Of a stretch of 64,000 nucleotides of DNA, positions 11,611 to 23,362 are shown piece after piece (within the stretch, counting starts at the first letter, position 1; each line of letters starts with the position of its first letter). The stretch lies in NCBI GenBank assembly GCA_963930775.1, contig OZ005691.1:7747000-7810999 (forward strand), written 5' to 3'. This stretch comes from Cliona cf. orientalis (lineage: Eukaryota; Porifera; Demospongiae; Clionaida; Clionaidae). The notes beneath the pieces are model-generated. The model saw only the letters and a list, made by a program, of their open reading frames with translations. It had not been told where the DNA came from and made no database searches. Position numbers and translations under genes: made by a program.

Positions 11611-12173
11611 TATGGTAATCCTAGCGTTGATCAAAACTAATAATTATTTTTATCATTCGTCAGAAAGTTACATGAATCTATTTTTGTACAATGTTACTTA
11701 GGGAGTTACAGCATACTATTGAAATGCATGTTTGTTCACTATCAATAATTCATTATCATCTTTCTGCATGTCGTTGTGGAACAATAAATAGACACAGTTC
11801 ATAGCATAGATATATGGTCCTCCACTAAAATTAATCAGCAAATCCCCTCCTCTTCAGGGAGTTATTAAATTTGGTAGACGACCTCAATGCTAATGTTCTT
11901 AGTCTTGTGAGAGACATGCTCAAATGTGCATGAGGAATCTTTGGCACTCTTCTTTTCTGAAATTGTCTTCCAGATTTGCTAGTACATTCACAGGTTTCTT
12001 GAATGTGTCCCTCAGGTGACTTTGCCAAGTTTGTATATTGGTTTGATGTTATTGGTGTCAACAGATACTGTAAAATAAATATAATTCTTGCAGGCCTTTC
12101 CTGTGGATATTTATGCAACAGTGCCACTGTACATGTAGGACAATGGCTTTCATCATTTAATGCATGCACATCA

Positions 12174-12506
12174 GGGTTTCATTCCCCCCCCCCCTTGGAA
12201 GCTGCTTGCCCCCTTTGAGAATAACCACAAACCATATACGCAATATAAAAAGTTTGAATAGCGAAAGTATCCAAATAAGCACTTTTTTGCTCCTTTTTAA
12301 CATATATTATTTTCAGCTTCGCGCTCTGCGCGGGAGGAAACATACTATATTAAAAGGGTGGGTAACCAGTAAACATCACTGACAAGACAGGTCTCAGAAG
12401 CCACCAGAAACAGTCTTAGCAGTTACAGAATGTAAAATTTTCCTGGGGGAGCATGCCCCTAGACCCCCCCCCCCTCCCTGTTGACAAAAAATCCTAAATG
12501 AAACCC
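12174..12506. mobile_element. MITE with a 9-bp target duplication (MULE-like)
   Basis: The 333-bp element starts GGGTTTCATTCC and ends AAATGAAACCC. It is flanked on both sides by the identical 9-mer TGCACATCA (12165-12173 and 12507-12515). A 9-bp duplication fits Mutator-like elements, but the assignment rests on this alone. The interior has a C-run near each end (12185 and 12468) and no ORF. Confidence 0.8.
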
Positions 12507-12515
12507 TGCACATCA

Positions 12516-13082
12516 TAGAACCAGCAGATTCTTCCATCTATAGAGTTTTGAGCTAGTAGACTATTTCGATTTGTACATGTAATCCATGTCTTGTGAGAGA
12601 CACACTCAAAACTCAGGTATGGACAGGGTTATCACTCTACAATGTGTGCTTTGATTTGCTTGTATAATTGTAAGCTCCCAGGTGTGTCACTCATGGCATA
12701 CCCATATGATACACACGCATCTACATATTATCCACGTACATACACATCCGTCCATCCATCCCTTCCTCAACATGCAGTATATACATACACAGTGAGTAGT
12801 ACAGTATTGCTTAAATAAGTTGAGTCTTGCTTGAATAATAAATTGGTGACACCACAGACTGGCTGAAGCATGCTGAAGCTCCCTGATCATGAGTAAGACC
12901 ATTATGTATACCATACAGGATCGACAGACGAATCGGTGTCACTGGTCAGTTTGTAGCAATTGCTGACACCACCTGTCAGAGTCAATAGACACTGCATAAT
13001 ATTTATTCACTTAGCTCTGAGATTTTAAATGATCACGCCTGCTAGGGTAATTAAAGTGTCTGAGTGAAAGCAGATATCTATA
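12516..13082. other. No gene recognised
   Basis: Only short frames are present. A small inverted pair GGTGTCA / TGACACC surrounds about 12932-12967. This could be the upstream flank or terminus of the DDE-like element that follows, but no matching right-hand terminus was found. Confidence 0.25.
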
Positions 13083-16000
13083 GTGCTATATACGCAGAGT
13101 ACTATATTATCAGTATTGTGGTACCTAGATGGGCATCATGCGTCGCTGAAAGCACGTTCATGTCAACTTCCGGCCGAGTTTGAAATGTTTGTTGGCTTCA
13201 ACGTACCAGAGAAGTCAAAGCATAGGAAGAGAGAGCACACAAATCTTGAAAGAGGCATGCTAAATTTGTATTCAGAGCAGCTCACTGAAATCACTCTTCA
13301 GCCGTGGATGTCGTCAGCAAAATGGAAGCCAATCAAAGAAGCAGTTGTGACCATGTCGGATTGCCTTGGGAAGTACAGCAACTACCTTGCTCATCAATCA
13401 GATGTGACCAAAGCAAATCAAAATTGAGTCACCCTCTTCGAGAAGGTACTGATTCGGAATCATTTGTCATCGTTCCTGGATTTGCTTGGATTAAACCTAC
13501 CTTTGCTGCTTGATATGGCAAGTTGGAGCACCGACTCATGGTATCACTGGACTTCCAGCCGTTACTCATCAATGACTATGCATGCTCCAGCAGATACTAG
13601 GTGAGCTACAATCTGACGGGTGTTATCAAAACTGTCACTGTCAGCTGAGCTTATTCATTAGTCTATTCACCCATAGCATGAAATATGTATGTGTAGCTGC
13701 AGGAAGTACAATAATTGTTGATCTGTATGTACTGTACTGTTGTACAGGAAACGTTGATCTTATATTGATGATTTAAAGAGTGGTCGGTGTCTAACAATGA
13801 AGACAGTCATATTCTCACACTTCTGGGAATGTGTTGGCTGTACACAAAGTTCGGCCTTTACTTCCATCCTTTCAAACTCGTGCTATGAGGAAGCAGTTCT
13901 TCAATGATTTCAGCCTTTTTCGATGTGCAAGACCAGCTGTTATGCATGAAATGTATCGTAAATTGACAGGTGTGTATATGCATAGTACTAATAATGTGTA
14001 TGTATAATATTATGAAGTCTGGACCAGATGCCTAGTCTAGTATAGAGTACTGTCTAGCTGGAATGTGTGTACCTGGCATGAGTGAAACAAGTTTGAGTAA
14101 TTAGTGTTGTAGAAGTTTATCTAGGGACACTGTTTCTATAGGTACTGTTGAAAATCCATGCCCAACACCTTGTATGCTAGTGCAAACAGTGCCCTTTGAT
14201 GTCCTCCAGACAGGCACAATACTATTTTATACTTCTGTACTCTCCCTAGTACACACTTGATAATGTACACCCTTGACAATAGTATTCTCTTGCACTACCA
14301 GGTGATGCTTCTGCAAGTGATACTACAGACCAGGCTGTTGTTGATGAAAGGATTTGGTTAATCATAGACATGCAAGATTTGGACATAGTAGATGACCTTT
14401 GACATCACAATCGTGGAAGAGAATCAATCTATGATCCGTTTTGGGAAGAGTGTCGCAAGTATCTTCAGGAAGAAACAGCAGTTGATGACCAGAGGCACGA
14501 TGAAATTTTACACTTGGCCAAAGCAATCTCTGTGAGAGATCTCTTGGAACAGGTGAAAGCAAAATGCCCGGAAGGTACACCCATTCCCTCTGAACAGTGG
14601 CTAAGTCTACAATTTTGGCCTGAGAATAAGAGTGCACTTTAGTATACTGGGAAATTGGATGTGAAGTTTATGGTACAAGCAAGACAAACCAGAAAATGGC
14701 ATGAAGATGCACACTACTGTGCCGCTCTCTTTTGTTATCTGAAGGAATACGCCATCATGTTCAAGGCATACACCACCCTAGTTTTCATGGATGACAAACA
14801 CCATTGTAAGGATGGGGAACCTAGTAGCTGCAGTTGACCGAGGAAAACAGGTTGTTGTCTCTGCAACTGGGAAGCGCTTCAGTGTTGCAGATCACGATTT
14901 TACTAAGTGTAGTATAATTCCAAGTGTAACTGTAGTTTGTGAAATACCTGACAGCATTGACGATTTCATTCTATCGTGGCCAAGTATATGTTGGAATCAA
15001 GGTTGCCATCTTTGAGGCTTCAAGTGGATTACGTCACTCTACAGAACTCAGCAAAATAATCTCGCAGTCTGTCTCTGACAAGTCGATCCTACTGCTGTAT
15101 TCAGATGGTGGACCCGATCACAATTTGACATTTGCTGCCAATCAGCTAGCTTTGATCTGCTTATTTCGACAGCTTGATCTTGATGTGCTACAAGCTGTCA
15201 GAACAGCCCCATATCACTCGTGGAAAAATCCTTGTGAACGCATAAATTGCATCCTCAATTTAGGTCTACAATCTGTTGGATTAATGCATGAGAAAATGAC
15301 CCCTGATTTGGAAGCTATCATAAACCGTTGCAGCAATATGCAAGAGGTGAGACAGGCTGCAAAAGATAATATCGCCTTCAAAGATGCTTTTCAAGACTCT
15401 CTTGAACCAGTGAAAGTGCTACTGTCATCAGTTTTCCAGAGATTGAAACTGAAAGATGAACCAATTAAGTGCTTCCGTTTAGCATCTGTTTCAGAAATGG
15501 AAGCTTTGTGTAGCTTCATTCTCGAGATTGATGGAACCTTAAGTCAAGATGAGCGATCCAAAAAAGTTCTTTCAAAGAAGGTAAAGCTACAGGAGTTCAG
15601 TGACCATTGCTACCATTTGAGGCATGTGTTTGGGATTAGAAAGTGCGGCGACTGCAAGTGTTCGATATGTAAACCTCCCAGACTGCCACCCGAAGTGCTT
15701 GCCTCAATTCACCACCTTCCAGATCCTCTAAAGGATTCTAATTCTGAGCACCACCAACCATTTAATGATCTTTATGGTGCAATGACCACAGAACAAGACC
15801 GCCCATCACTTCAGAATGTTTGCAAACAAACCCATGGACTACCTTTCAGTCCAAGTGCACAAACTTGCCGAAATATTGCCAAAGTAGTGTTGTACAGTGA
15901 ATGTCTGCGTCCTAGAGTGCTATACTCACAAAAGAAAGTTAGTTATGGAGAGCGTACGGTGGTACGACGGACACTTGAGCAGATGCTATACTCTTGTGGT

Positions 16001-16258
16001 AGTAAACTGGATATTGAACCCGTTATTCTTGGAGGCGACCCATCCTCTGCAGCTACTGTTTTCACCAGAGTAATGGTGAGGTTGAACCTAACTTGTAGTA
16101 ACCCAGTAGAAGTACCATACTACTCGAGTGAGTGTTTTGAGGATATCTGTGTACACTGTGCTTGCCAGACACAGTGTACTATTGATGGGCAGTTCCCCAT
16201 TCGTAATGAGTGTATACATGATGGCAAACCACCTGTTTCAAGCGAAAAAGGAAACTGA
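13083..16258 (+). mobile_element. Decayed element encoding a DDE-like 'DGGPDH' protein family
   Basis: Plus-strand coding remnants run through this stretch in changing frames. The first is an N-terminal piece at 13083-13427. Then comes a 14290-14640 piece (RESIYDPFWEECRKYL, ISVRDLLEQVKAKCP, PIPSEQWLSLQFWP), and a 14655-14813 piece (VKFMVQARQTRKWHEDAHYC, then YTTLVFMDDKHHCKDGEP). A 14815-15000 piece (VDRGKQVVVSATGKRF, ADHDF, SIIPSVTVVCEIP) precedes the long ORF at 14939-16258. In-frame stops and frame changes separate the pieces. I recall the same block order (V-DDK-GEP, DHDF-PSV-IP-SF-RG, DGGPDH, NPxERI) from uncharacterised sponge and coral proteins. The acidic residues are spaced as in an RNase H-fold DDE nuclease: Asp near 14790, Asp near 15104, Glu near 15236. 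Terminal repeats were not found, so it could also be a decayed host gene. Confidence 0.6.
14939..16258 (+). pseudogene. Long ORF of the DGGPDH family (C-terminal ~420 residues)
   Basis: This 439-codon frame is the best-preserved part of the element. Real homology begins around YRGQVYVGIKVAIFE. LLLYSDGGPDHN follows at about residues 53-64, and SWKNPCERINCILNLGLQS at about 94-112, giving D and E 44 residues apart. A helical DSLEPVKVLLSSVFQRLKL block comes next. The C-terminus is Cys/His-rich (CGDCKCSICKPP at about 237-248, then CVHCACQTQC), resembling zinc-binding clusters. Upstream reading continues only in another frame, so the internal Met is not a true start. An ATTAAA lies about 45 bp after the stop. 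Function is unknown; a DDE-type nuclease or transposase is an inference from residue spacing. Confidence 0.65.
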
Positions 16259-16811
16259 GCAAAACGTAATGACTGAATATCATACTCTTTTGTAGTTAAC
16301 TCTTATTAAATGTGTATGTCTTTTCCGGAATTTTCTATGTACATTCAATGTTTGAAAAAAAATCCAATTAAAAAAAGGCCTCATCCCCTCATCGATTTAA
16401 GGAGAAATATGCCCGAGAAATAAGTAATTTTTTTTGTTTGGCCTAAGAGCAGAAAGGTAACAGACACAGATGGCGATCATTTTGTGATCGCTCCTGAGAG
16501 CACAGCGATACTGAGAACTCTAGAGCTGACAATAAACCTATAGTTGGACATCAACTGCTGTTTCTTCGTCGCTATAATAGTGCTTTCTCCATTTGCACCG
16601 GATCCGTTCTATTTACACTCGAACAACCCATTGTCCGAATTTATTTACTTTCTATTCAGTCTACACTAAGACCTACCATTTAATGGCAAAACGGAAATGA
16701 TGTTTTCCTGCGTATGATTACGCACGCGCGCATACGTATTACGCGGGTACACGTAATAATCTTGTATACGTCCGTATATCTATCCGTGTACCGCACTCTA
16801 CCCAGGACAGA
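16259..16811. other. No gene recognised
   Basis: AT-rich 3' flank of the DDE-like element, then a CG-bearing stretch (about 16700-16800) with GCGCGC and TACGT motifs. It could be promoter-like sequence for the small ORF that follows, but no element can be defined. Confidence 0.2.
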
Positions 16812-17060
16812 ATGAATTTTTCTCGTTTTCGAAGGCTCGTTTCTCGAAGTGCCTCGAGTGGTTCTGTTCCACGCCACTGTTATACACTGCCACTATGGTA
16901 TAGACATCGAGGATACCTCGTTTTTCGTTCTGGAATGAGTGTTACAGATTTGCCCCGAATTCAAAGTTCCATTCAGCCAGAAAAGATCAAGAAATGGACA
17001 AGCGAGTTGAACTGTCACGAAGAAAGTACTCAAGACGAAGAGTTGGTAGCTAATACGTAG
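16812..17060 (+). CDS. Small unassigned ORF, 82 codons
   Basis: The start follows a CG-rich stretch and AGGACAGA. The N-terminal third is Arg/Ser-rich (MNFSRFRRLVSRSASSGS). The rest is charged and ends ESTQDEELVANT. No domain is recognised. An Arg/Ser-rich start could be a mitochondrial targeting sequence, but this is speculation. The next feature is a Gypsy fossil on the opposite strand. It may be a first exon, a relic or chance. Confidence 0.2.
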   Translation: MNFSRFRRLVSRSASSGSVPRHCYTLPLWYRHRGYLVFRSGMSVTDLPRIQSSIQPEKIKKWTSELNCHEESTQDEELVANT

Positions 17061-17194
17061 CTAGTTTAGTAGCTAAAGTTTAGTATTTTCTTTAGTTGAC
17101 AGTCCAGCTAGCTACTACCAAGAAAATAGAACAGGCTAAAGTGATATTCGATTTCGTACTTCTAAGCTGACAAAATCCAAGCCCACCTCTGTAA

Positions 17195-19727
17195 TCAGGC
17201 AGCTGCTAGAGGGGAATGCCCTTCTTTGGACCAAGAATTGCTGTGAGAGGCTTGTGGTCCATGATGATAGTGAATTTTCACCCGTACAGGTAAACATGGA
17301 AATGTTTCACAACAAAAATCAACGAGTGCCTCCTTTTCCACTTGTGCGTAGTTTCTCTCAGTGCTAGTGAGAGTGCGCGAGGCAAACGCTACAGGTCGTT
17401 CCGTTCCATCAGGGAGCACGTGTGCGATGACAGCTCCAATGCCATAAGCAGACACGTCTCCTGCCATGCAGATAGGCAGGGATGGATTGTAGTGCATTAG
17501 AACTTTGTTTGACGTTAGGGTCTGCTTGGCTTGCTCAAAACTTTTCTGACATCTCTGATCCCACTTCCACTTTGCATCCTTGCGGAGCAGTTCGTTGAGT
17601 GGAGCAAGAATAGTTGCAGCATTTGGGATGAATTTGCCATAATAATTAATGAGGCCGAGAAATGATCTCAGCTCTGTTACGTTTTCATGGGCTGGGGCTT
17701 GTATGATAGCCTTCAGTTTCTTGTCCGTTGGATGAATTCCGTCTGCGTCAATGCAGTGCCCAAGAAAGATTACTGGCGGTTGCAAGAAACGACATTTTGA
17801 TGGTTTCACATGTACCCCCTGATGTAGGAGACATTTCAATACTCCTTCGAGGTGTTCCAGATGCTCCTCGTCTATTTTACCGGTGAGGATGATGTTGTCG
17901 ATATAACAAGCGATACCCTCAAGCCCTTGAAGAACAGTGTCAATTACACGCTGGAACGCGGCGGGGGCAGAGGCTATACCAAACGGGAGACGGGTGTATT
18001 GATACAGCCCCTTATGGGTGTTTACGGTAACAAATTTGCAGGATTCTTCGTCCAGCAGTAGTTGGTTATAAGCATGTGATAAGTCGAGTGTCATGAAGAG
18101 TTTACCTCCTGCCATAGTAGCGTAAATATCATCCAGCTTCGGCAGAGGATACTGATCCACATCCATTTCCGGATTAATCGTAACCTTGTAATCCCCGCAG
18201 GTTCTAACCTGCCCATCTTGTTTCGGGACAGTGACTATAGGGGCAGCCCACTCGCTATATGGGGTCTTCTCCAGCACTCCGTCTCGCTTTAGGCAATCCA
18301 ACTTGCTTTCGACTTGCTCTTTGAGAGTGAAGGGTACTGTTTGTGGCTTGAAGAACTTCGGTTTTGCGTTTGGGGCCACACTCAACTTGGCTTGGAAAGG
18401 AGTAATTGTGCCAAGCTTCTCAGAGAACACTTCTTGGTAGCAATTTCGAAGAGCAGACACTCGACTCTCCAGACTAGCACTTGTCAATACCTTGCTGATG
18501 CTTCTCCAATCAAGTCGTACCACCTTCAGCCAGTCTCGGCCTAGCAGACAAGGCTCACCTCCTTGAACAATTAGGAGTTACAAACCTCGATGATGCTGCT
18601 GGCCATTGTGGACATCTACCGACATGACGCCCTTAACCGGAATCTGTTCTCCCGTGTACTTTTTTAAAAAACGACATTGCTGAGCTGTAATGTAGTGGTA
18701 GGAAGGAGAGTGGCAACAACTGACTCTGGGGCAAGAGATACAGCGGCTTAGTGTGTACCTCCATCTCAAGAGGATGTCCATTCACCTCTAACTTGACCTT
18801 GTAGGGAGGAGAGGACCTGTCAGAGACAACAAACAGTGGCTGTGGTTCCTTATCTGTGGAGTTGTCAGGTGGGCAGTCTGAGGCAGAGTCACTATCTGCA
18901 CTATCAGATTTAGTTAACCACTTTGTTTTCCTTGTGGGTGTCTTGGGTGACTTCCAAGAGGTCTTTGACCTGCACACAGGTGCAATGTGGTCCACCTTAC
19001 CCTTACCACACTTTTGGCAAGTAGCATTCTGAAATTTGCATTCATACTTAGAGTGATTCCCACATCCACAGCGACCACAGGGTTTGCTAGGCATCTGTAT
19101 GTCAGGCCGATTGCTTACCTTGCTCAGCTCCTTTGACTTTTGTGCAGCAGCTTCCATACCCTGGGACATTTCGACCGCCTTCTCCGGGGTGAGCTTTGCC
19201 TTCGTGAGGAAAACTTTCTGTGTATTCTCACTGTGCATGCCACACACCAGCTTGTCTCAAAGTGCCTCATTCAGAAATGTGCCAAATTCACAATGGCTGG
19301 CTAGTCGCTTTTGCTTTTGTCGTCGCTCGTAGAAATGAAACCTTTCAGCAATTATTATAGGTTCTGGGTCGTAGTGCTTCTTCAGTATGCCCACGAGTTC
19401 ATCGAAAGACTTATCTTTGAGTAGCTCCGGAGATACGAGCCCATGTATGAGTGTGTAGGGAGTGGAGCCTACCACAGTTAGAAGCGTTGGTACCAGCTTT
19501 TCATCAGCGATACTATTTGCAGACACAAACATTTGAAATCTTTCAAGATACATAGTGACAGTTTCAGTATCAGGATTGAACTCCTGCATATGACCAATAG
19601 TCGGCGAAGTTGCAGCCATGGTGGAGGGACGTCGTCTTTGCTCAATCCCGTCCTCATCACCAGTTGTGGCGTATCGCACCACTAATGAAGAGACTGCTAA
19701 GTAGCTAACTAATTGACTAACTTGCAA
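17195..19727 (-). mobile_element. Ty3/Gypsy LTR retroelement fossil, incomplete
   Basis: Minus-strand remnants of gag and pol. The gag part (about 18633-19727) has a capsid-like region and a zinc-knuckle region with CxxCxxxH/N-type Cys clusters. The pol part (17195-18523) shows a Gypsy reverse transcriptase (LPFGIASAPAAFQ, then the YIDN variant of the active-site box) running into an RNase H-like segment (ALVDFCCETF). The element is broken, with several interruptions, and no integrase or LTR was recognised at either side. It looks older than the copy at 28161-32601. Confidence 0.9.
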
Positions 19728-20440
19728 GTGGCAAGTCTATCCTAGCTAGCACTGTCACTGAGGTAAATATTTTATTTAAAAGTGCACAAGGACATACATA
19801 CAAATAGAGAGAGCACAATTGAGATGACAGACTAGACTGGACTGTGTAGAACAGGAAATGCATGTGACTTAAATATGCGCGATATGCTTACAAAAAGGAA
19901 GTGACTAATAATGACAAAACATGCATACAGGATAAAAATACCACATATATGTACACTGTGCATGATGTACATAGGTGAACACTATATACTGTGCTTTGCA
20001 GGTTCTAGGAAAAATTAGGGAATGGCACCTATTTCTGTCACCATATAAAAATAAAGTCTTTGTGATTTGTAGTATAACTGAATTAAGCACTTGCAGTGTT
20101 CTCCCTAGCATATTTACAGCATAGAGCATATTGGCTCAACAAGCCTACCCTAAAGATTTGTTGTGGCTACGGGCTCCACCCATACCATGCCCTTCTATCA
20201 TGCCTTAAATTTTTCTTGGGGAAGACACTGACTTGAAAGCCACTGCCTATTTACCCTTTCCACTAGACAACTAACTTGCAAAGCACAGTAGTTTAGTATA
20301 GTTTCATGTGTGCATAACCCATAGCTAATCTTTCCAGTTCAAGATATATAATATTGTAATAAAAAAATGAACAAAATAGCACATCATATACATTAGAAAT
20401 TAATAATCCATTGCAGCTCTGTCTAATTCTATTACTTCAG
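19728..20440. other. No gene recognised
   Basis: AT-rich spacer between the Gypsy fossil and the hAT-like MITE. A minus-strand frame at 19905-20129 has no recognisable feature. Confidence 0.3.
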
Positions 20441-20716
20441 CAGTGGCGTCAGAAGCGGTACGGTTGCTACAGCTTGGGCCGTACCACCTTTTCTGATGGT
20501 TCACCTATAGATCGAGCTATCTGTAGTTGTACTAGCCTCGTTCCCAGCAGGCCCTTTGAGGCCTGGCTACAAGCATAGAACTCTACAGTACGAGGCTACA
20601 GTTGTTGTCACCATTAATAAATGTTCATGACACAGTCTACGCATGTGCACTAATGGAGCTGCCAGGCCCCCTCACTGCCCAGCCTTACCACTTTTCAATT
20701 GCTTCCGACGCCCCTG
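20441..20716. mobile_element. hAT-like MITE (276 bp)
   Basis: The left end CAGTGGCGTCAGAAGC and right end GCTTCCGACGCCCCTG are inverted copies. CAGNGGCGTCNGAAGC is a typical hAT-type terminus. TTCAG is present immediately outside both ends, a partial match to an expected 8-bp duplication. It is non-coding and lies just downstream of the Tc1 transposase relic. Confidence 0.7.
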
Positions 20717-20749
20717 TTCAGGAAACACTTTTTCAGATGCTGTATGCTT

Positions 20750-22830
20750 TTAACTTAAACACTTAGCTACATCTACAGTTCTCCAAGATCGTATTATTCC
20801 TTCAATTAGTTGGTCCTTACGAATGAACTCTTTGAGCTCATGCCAGAAGTTCTCAATAGGATTAAGATCTGGTGACTTGGCTGTGGTATTCCACCAATTG
20901 ATGGAGTTATCCTTCGTCCAATTGGCAGCATATACAGATGTGTGTTTCGGATCATTGTCTTTCATAAATCTAGGATAAACATCGGTACAAGCATGCCCTT
21001 GAGGATGTTCACAAATAGCTCCTCCTTCATAATCCCCTCAATAATACATATCCCAGTCCTTCCTTTCTTTGATATACCGGCCCACATGTGTACCTTTGTA
21101 GAGTGTTTGGGTCCAGAAAGGATATATATACAATCATGTATATTATTGGGTACACAAGAAACTACCCAATTCGCTCAATCAGACACCGCTCTCAATTAGT
21201 GGCCGCTCTCGAATAGTCGCCGCACATCCGGAAGCGCTGAATGAAAAGTCGCCGCTCTTGAATAGTAGCCGCGCCATGCCTACTATTCGAGAAGTACGTT
21301 AGTACGTGAACATGCCTCGCGACTCATTCTCGATGGCAGGTACAAGAAGAGTATTTGGCAGTCTTCTAGAACAAGTTCTTACGTTCATCTATATCAGCAA
21401 CTCAGGACGGTTAAGGTAGAAACAGCCAACTTAGTCTTATCAGTTTGTATCAGCCAATTACAACCAATTACATGGCCTTGAATCTCATTTACCTCGAGCG
21501 ACCTCCCATACTTTGTATAGAAGCTGCCGTGTGCAGTGGAGTGCAGACGCTATGATCGATCTTCCGGGTACAAAATTGGCACTAGACCAGGACCTCTCTT
21601 AGACATGTAAGCTCTACCATGGATAGAGAACGCGGTGGAGAGTGGAAATGGTGTCCTTTATCAACCATGTGCCAACAGTATGTTCATGAATACGTAATTA
21701 GCTCGTTTTTGTAGCCTCAAAGTGCGCATTTCTTTGCCTAGTTCCAACGCGCTTTACTCTGTGCAGCGTTTCTACGCAGTATTGAATTCTTTACACAGCT
21801 AGGACATAGCTGATCCCACTTTCGATGCCATATTCGAGCATTTTTGTACCCGGAAAACGAGAAAATGTAGTTTAAGGAAGCTGAACTTTGACCCCCACCT
21901 ATTTAGTTAATTAAACACCATTGCCATGGTAATGGATGTTTTAAATAAACTTTGTTCTTCATGCAAACTTGTAGATGTGTGTTTGTATTGCTGTAACTTT
22001 GTACTTCTCTTCAGTTTTACTTTTGTACCACCATGTTTGGCCTTTTTGGTGGTGTAGACACCATCTGATCCTGCCTTAACTGACCTGAGAAAGAGCAAGA
22101 ATCTCCTAGTTCAGTGGTATCGATCGATCATTTCTCTATGGATTGCCTCTGGCAGCTAACTGGTTACCAGGTACTAATAAACACCGCTCTCGAATAAACG
22201 CCGCATAAACTCAGGCGATGAAATAAATAGTAGCCGCGGCGTCTGATCAAGCGAATACGGTATTTTTATTTGCGTATATTTTGTACTGTACTAAGCCTTG
22301 GACTATTAAGCTTTAGACTATACACACAGTCTGTACATATACATATATATGTACCCTGTCAGGATAACAAAATTACCTGGGTTTTGGATGAGGGGCCTCT
22401 CCTTTCTTTCGACAGGCAAATCGACGATGGTTTCCATTTGCACAGTGCACTCGTCACTCCAAATAACTTAATCAAAAGAATTGTGAAGGCAGTCTTGCCC
22501 AAGCCAGTTGCTTACTGCTCACAAATTAGTTGACAGTAGGCACTGTCTCAAAAGGTACAGCCCAAAGCTGTCCGGCGTCTAAGGATTGTTCTCAGACTGA
22601 TTGAATAGCCTTTCTCAGTCAAGATCCGGTGTTAGCTGTCGTCTCGCTGTCAAGGCTCATTTGATTTACTATTTGTTTGATCTCGGTCATTACTGTAGAC
22701 TGTCTTCCTGAGCCAACTCTTCTCCCTATCGATAATGCTTCAAAACTTTTAGACACCAACTCTCGAACACTACTTCTCCTTTTCAAGCTCCTTTGCGATG
22801 GTAGGAGGATTGAGCCCTGGCAATGCAAAG
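20750..22830 (-). pseudogene. Tc1/mariner-type transposase, split by a 1.1-kb insertion
   Basis: Reading on the minus strand, 22828 to about 22620 holds the end of the helix-turn-helix region and linker (IGRRVGSGRQSTVMTEIKQI). About 22500-22360 holds the first catalytic Asp in VIWSDECTVQM. After an insertion (21184-22262) the frame resumes at about 21105 with PKHSTKVHMWAGISKKGRTG. It runs to a stop near 20963, shifts frame, and gives the second Asp in MKDNDPKHTS and the final Glu in LNPIENFWHELKEFIRK. All three catalytic blocks are therefore present but broken up, so the gene is dead. It is a different subfamily from the relic at 7222-7738. TIRs were not pinned down. Confidence 0.88.
21184..22262. 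mobile_element. TIR element (CACCGCTCTCGAATAGT family) inside the Tc1 gene, with exon-like content
   Basis: It interrupts the Tc1 reading between the WSDE and PKHSTKVHMW blocks. Both ends carry CACCGCTCTC(G)AAT and AGTAGCCGC motifs (21183-21290 and 22180-22262), and the right end reads GCGAATACGGTA. The motif also appears near 330-415. Inside, on the minus strand, a good acceptor (TTGCTCTTTCTCAG) precedes a stretch open in two frames (about 22085-21907). An ATG at about 21335 opens a short plus-strand frame. These look like captured exon pieces, but their origin is unknown. Confidence 0.55.
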
Positions 22831-23362
22831 TGGAGAATATGTTGCTTCTTGCAGGTACTGAACACCATCATTTTCACACTTTAAAAGGAAATTTTTAATC
22901 ATTGTGGGTTGGACAATTGGACCGATGCATACGAGCGCATGCGCATACCATTCTGTGTTACGTCAGTACGTAATAACGTGATATGTGCTGTACGAGCTAA
23001 GTGCACTATTGTTTCTACGCAGATGAACGAGAAGAAAGGACGGTGATAAGCGATTTGTTGCTACATTCGAACGAACGGTACGAAATGTTAACCACTGCTG
23101 TACTCGTTTTAATGTTTGCAAAAACATACCTTGGTTTTGGTTTAGCTAGTTCTCATTTCTTACTGCAACAGAATCTCCTGAATTGTGGACTCGTCCGTCA
23201 AGGTAGCTATCATCTCGATGCTGCAGAGTCCAAGCAAGCCGCTTTGCTTACTTACTTCTCATCTCATCATCTTTCATTTGTTCATCTGCAATTATTGATT
23301 TGATCTCTCCAGTAACTTTTGAGGGGTTGCCTGAGCTGGGAGTTCTTTTTATCATATCCTCA

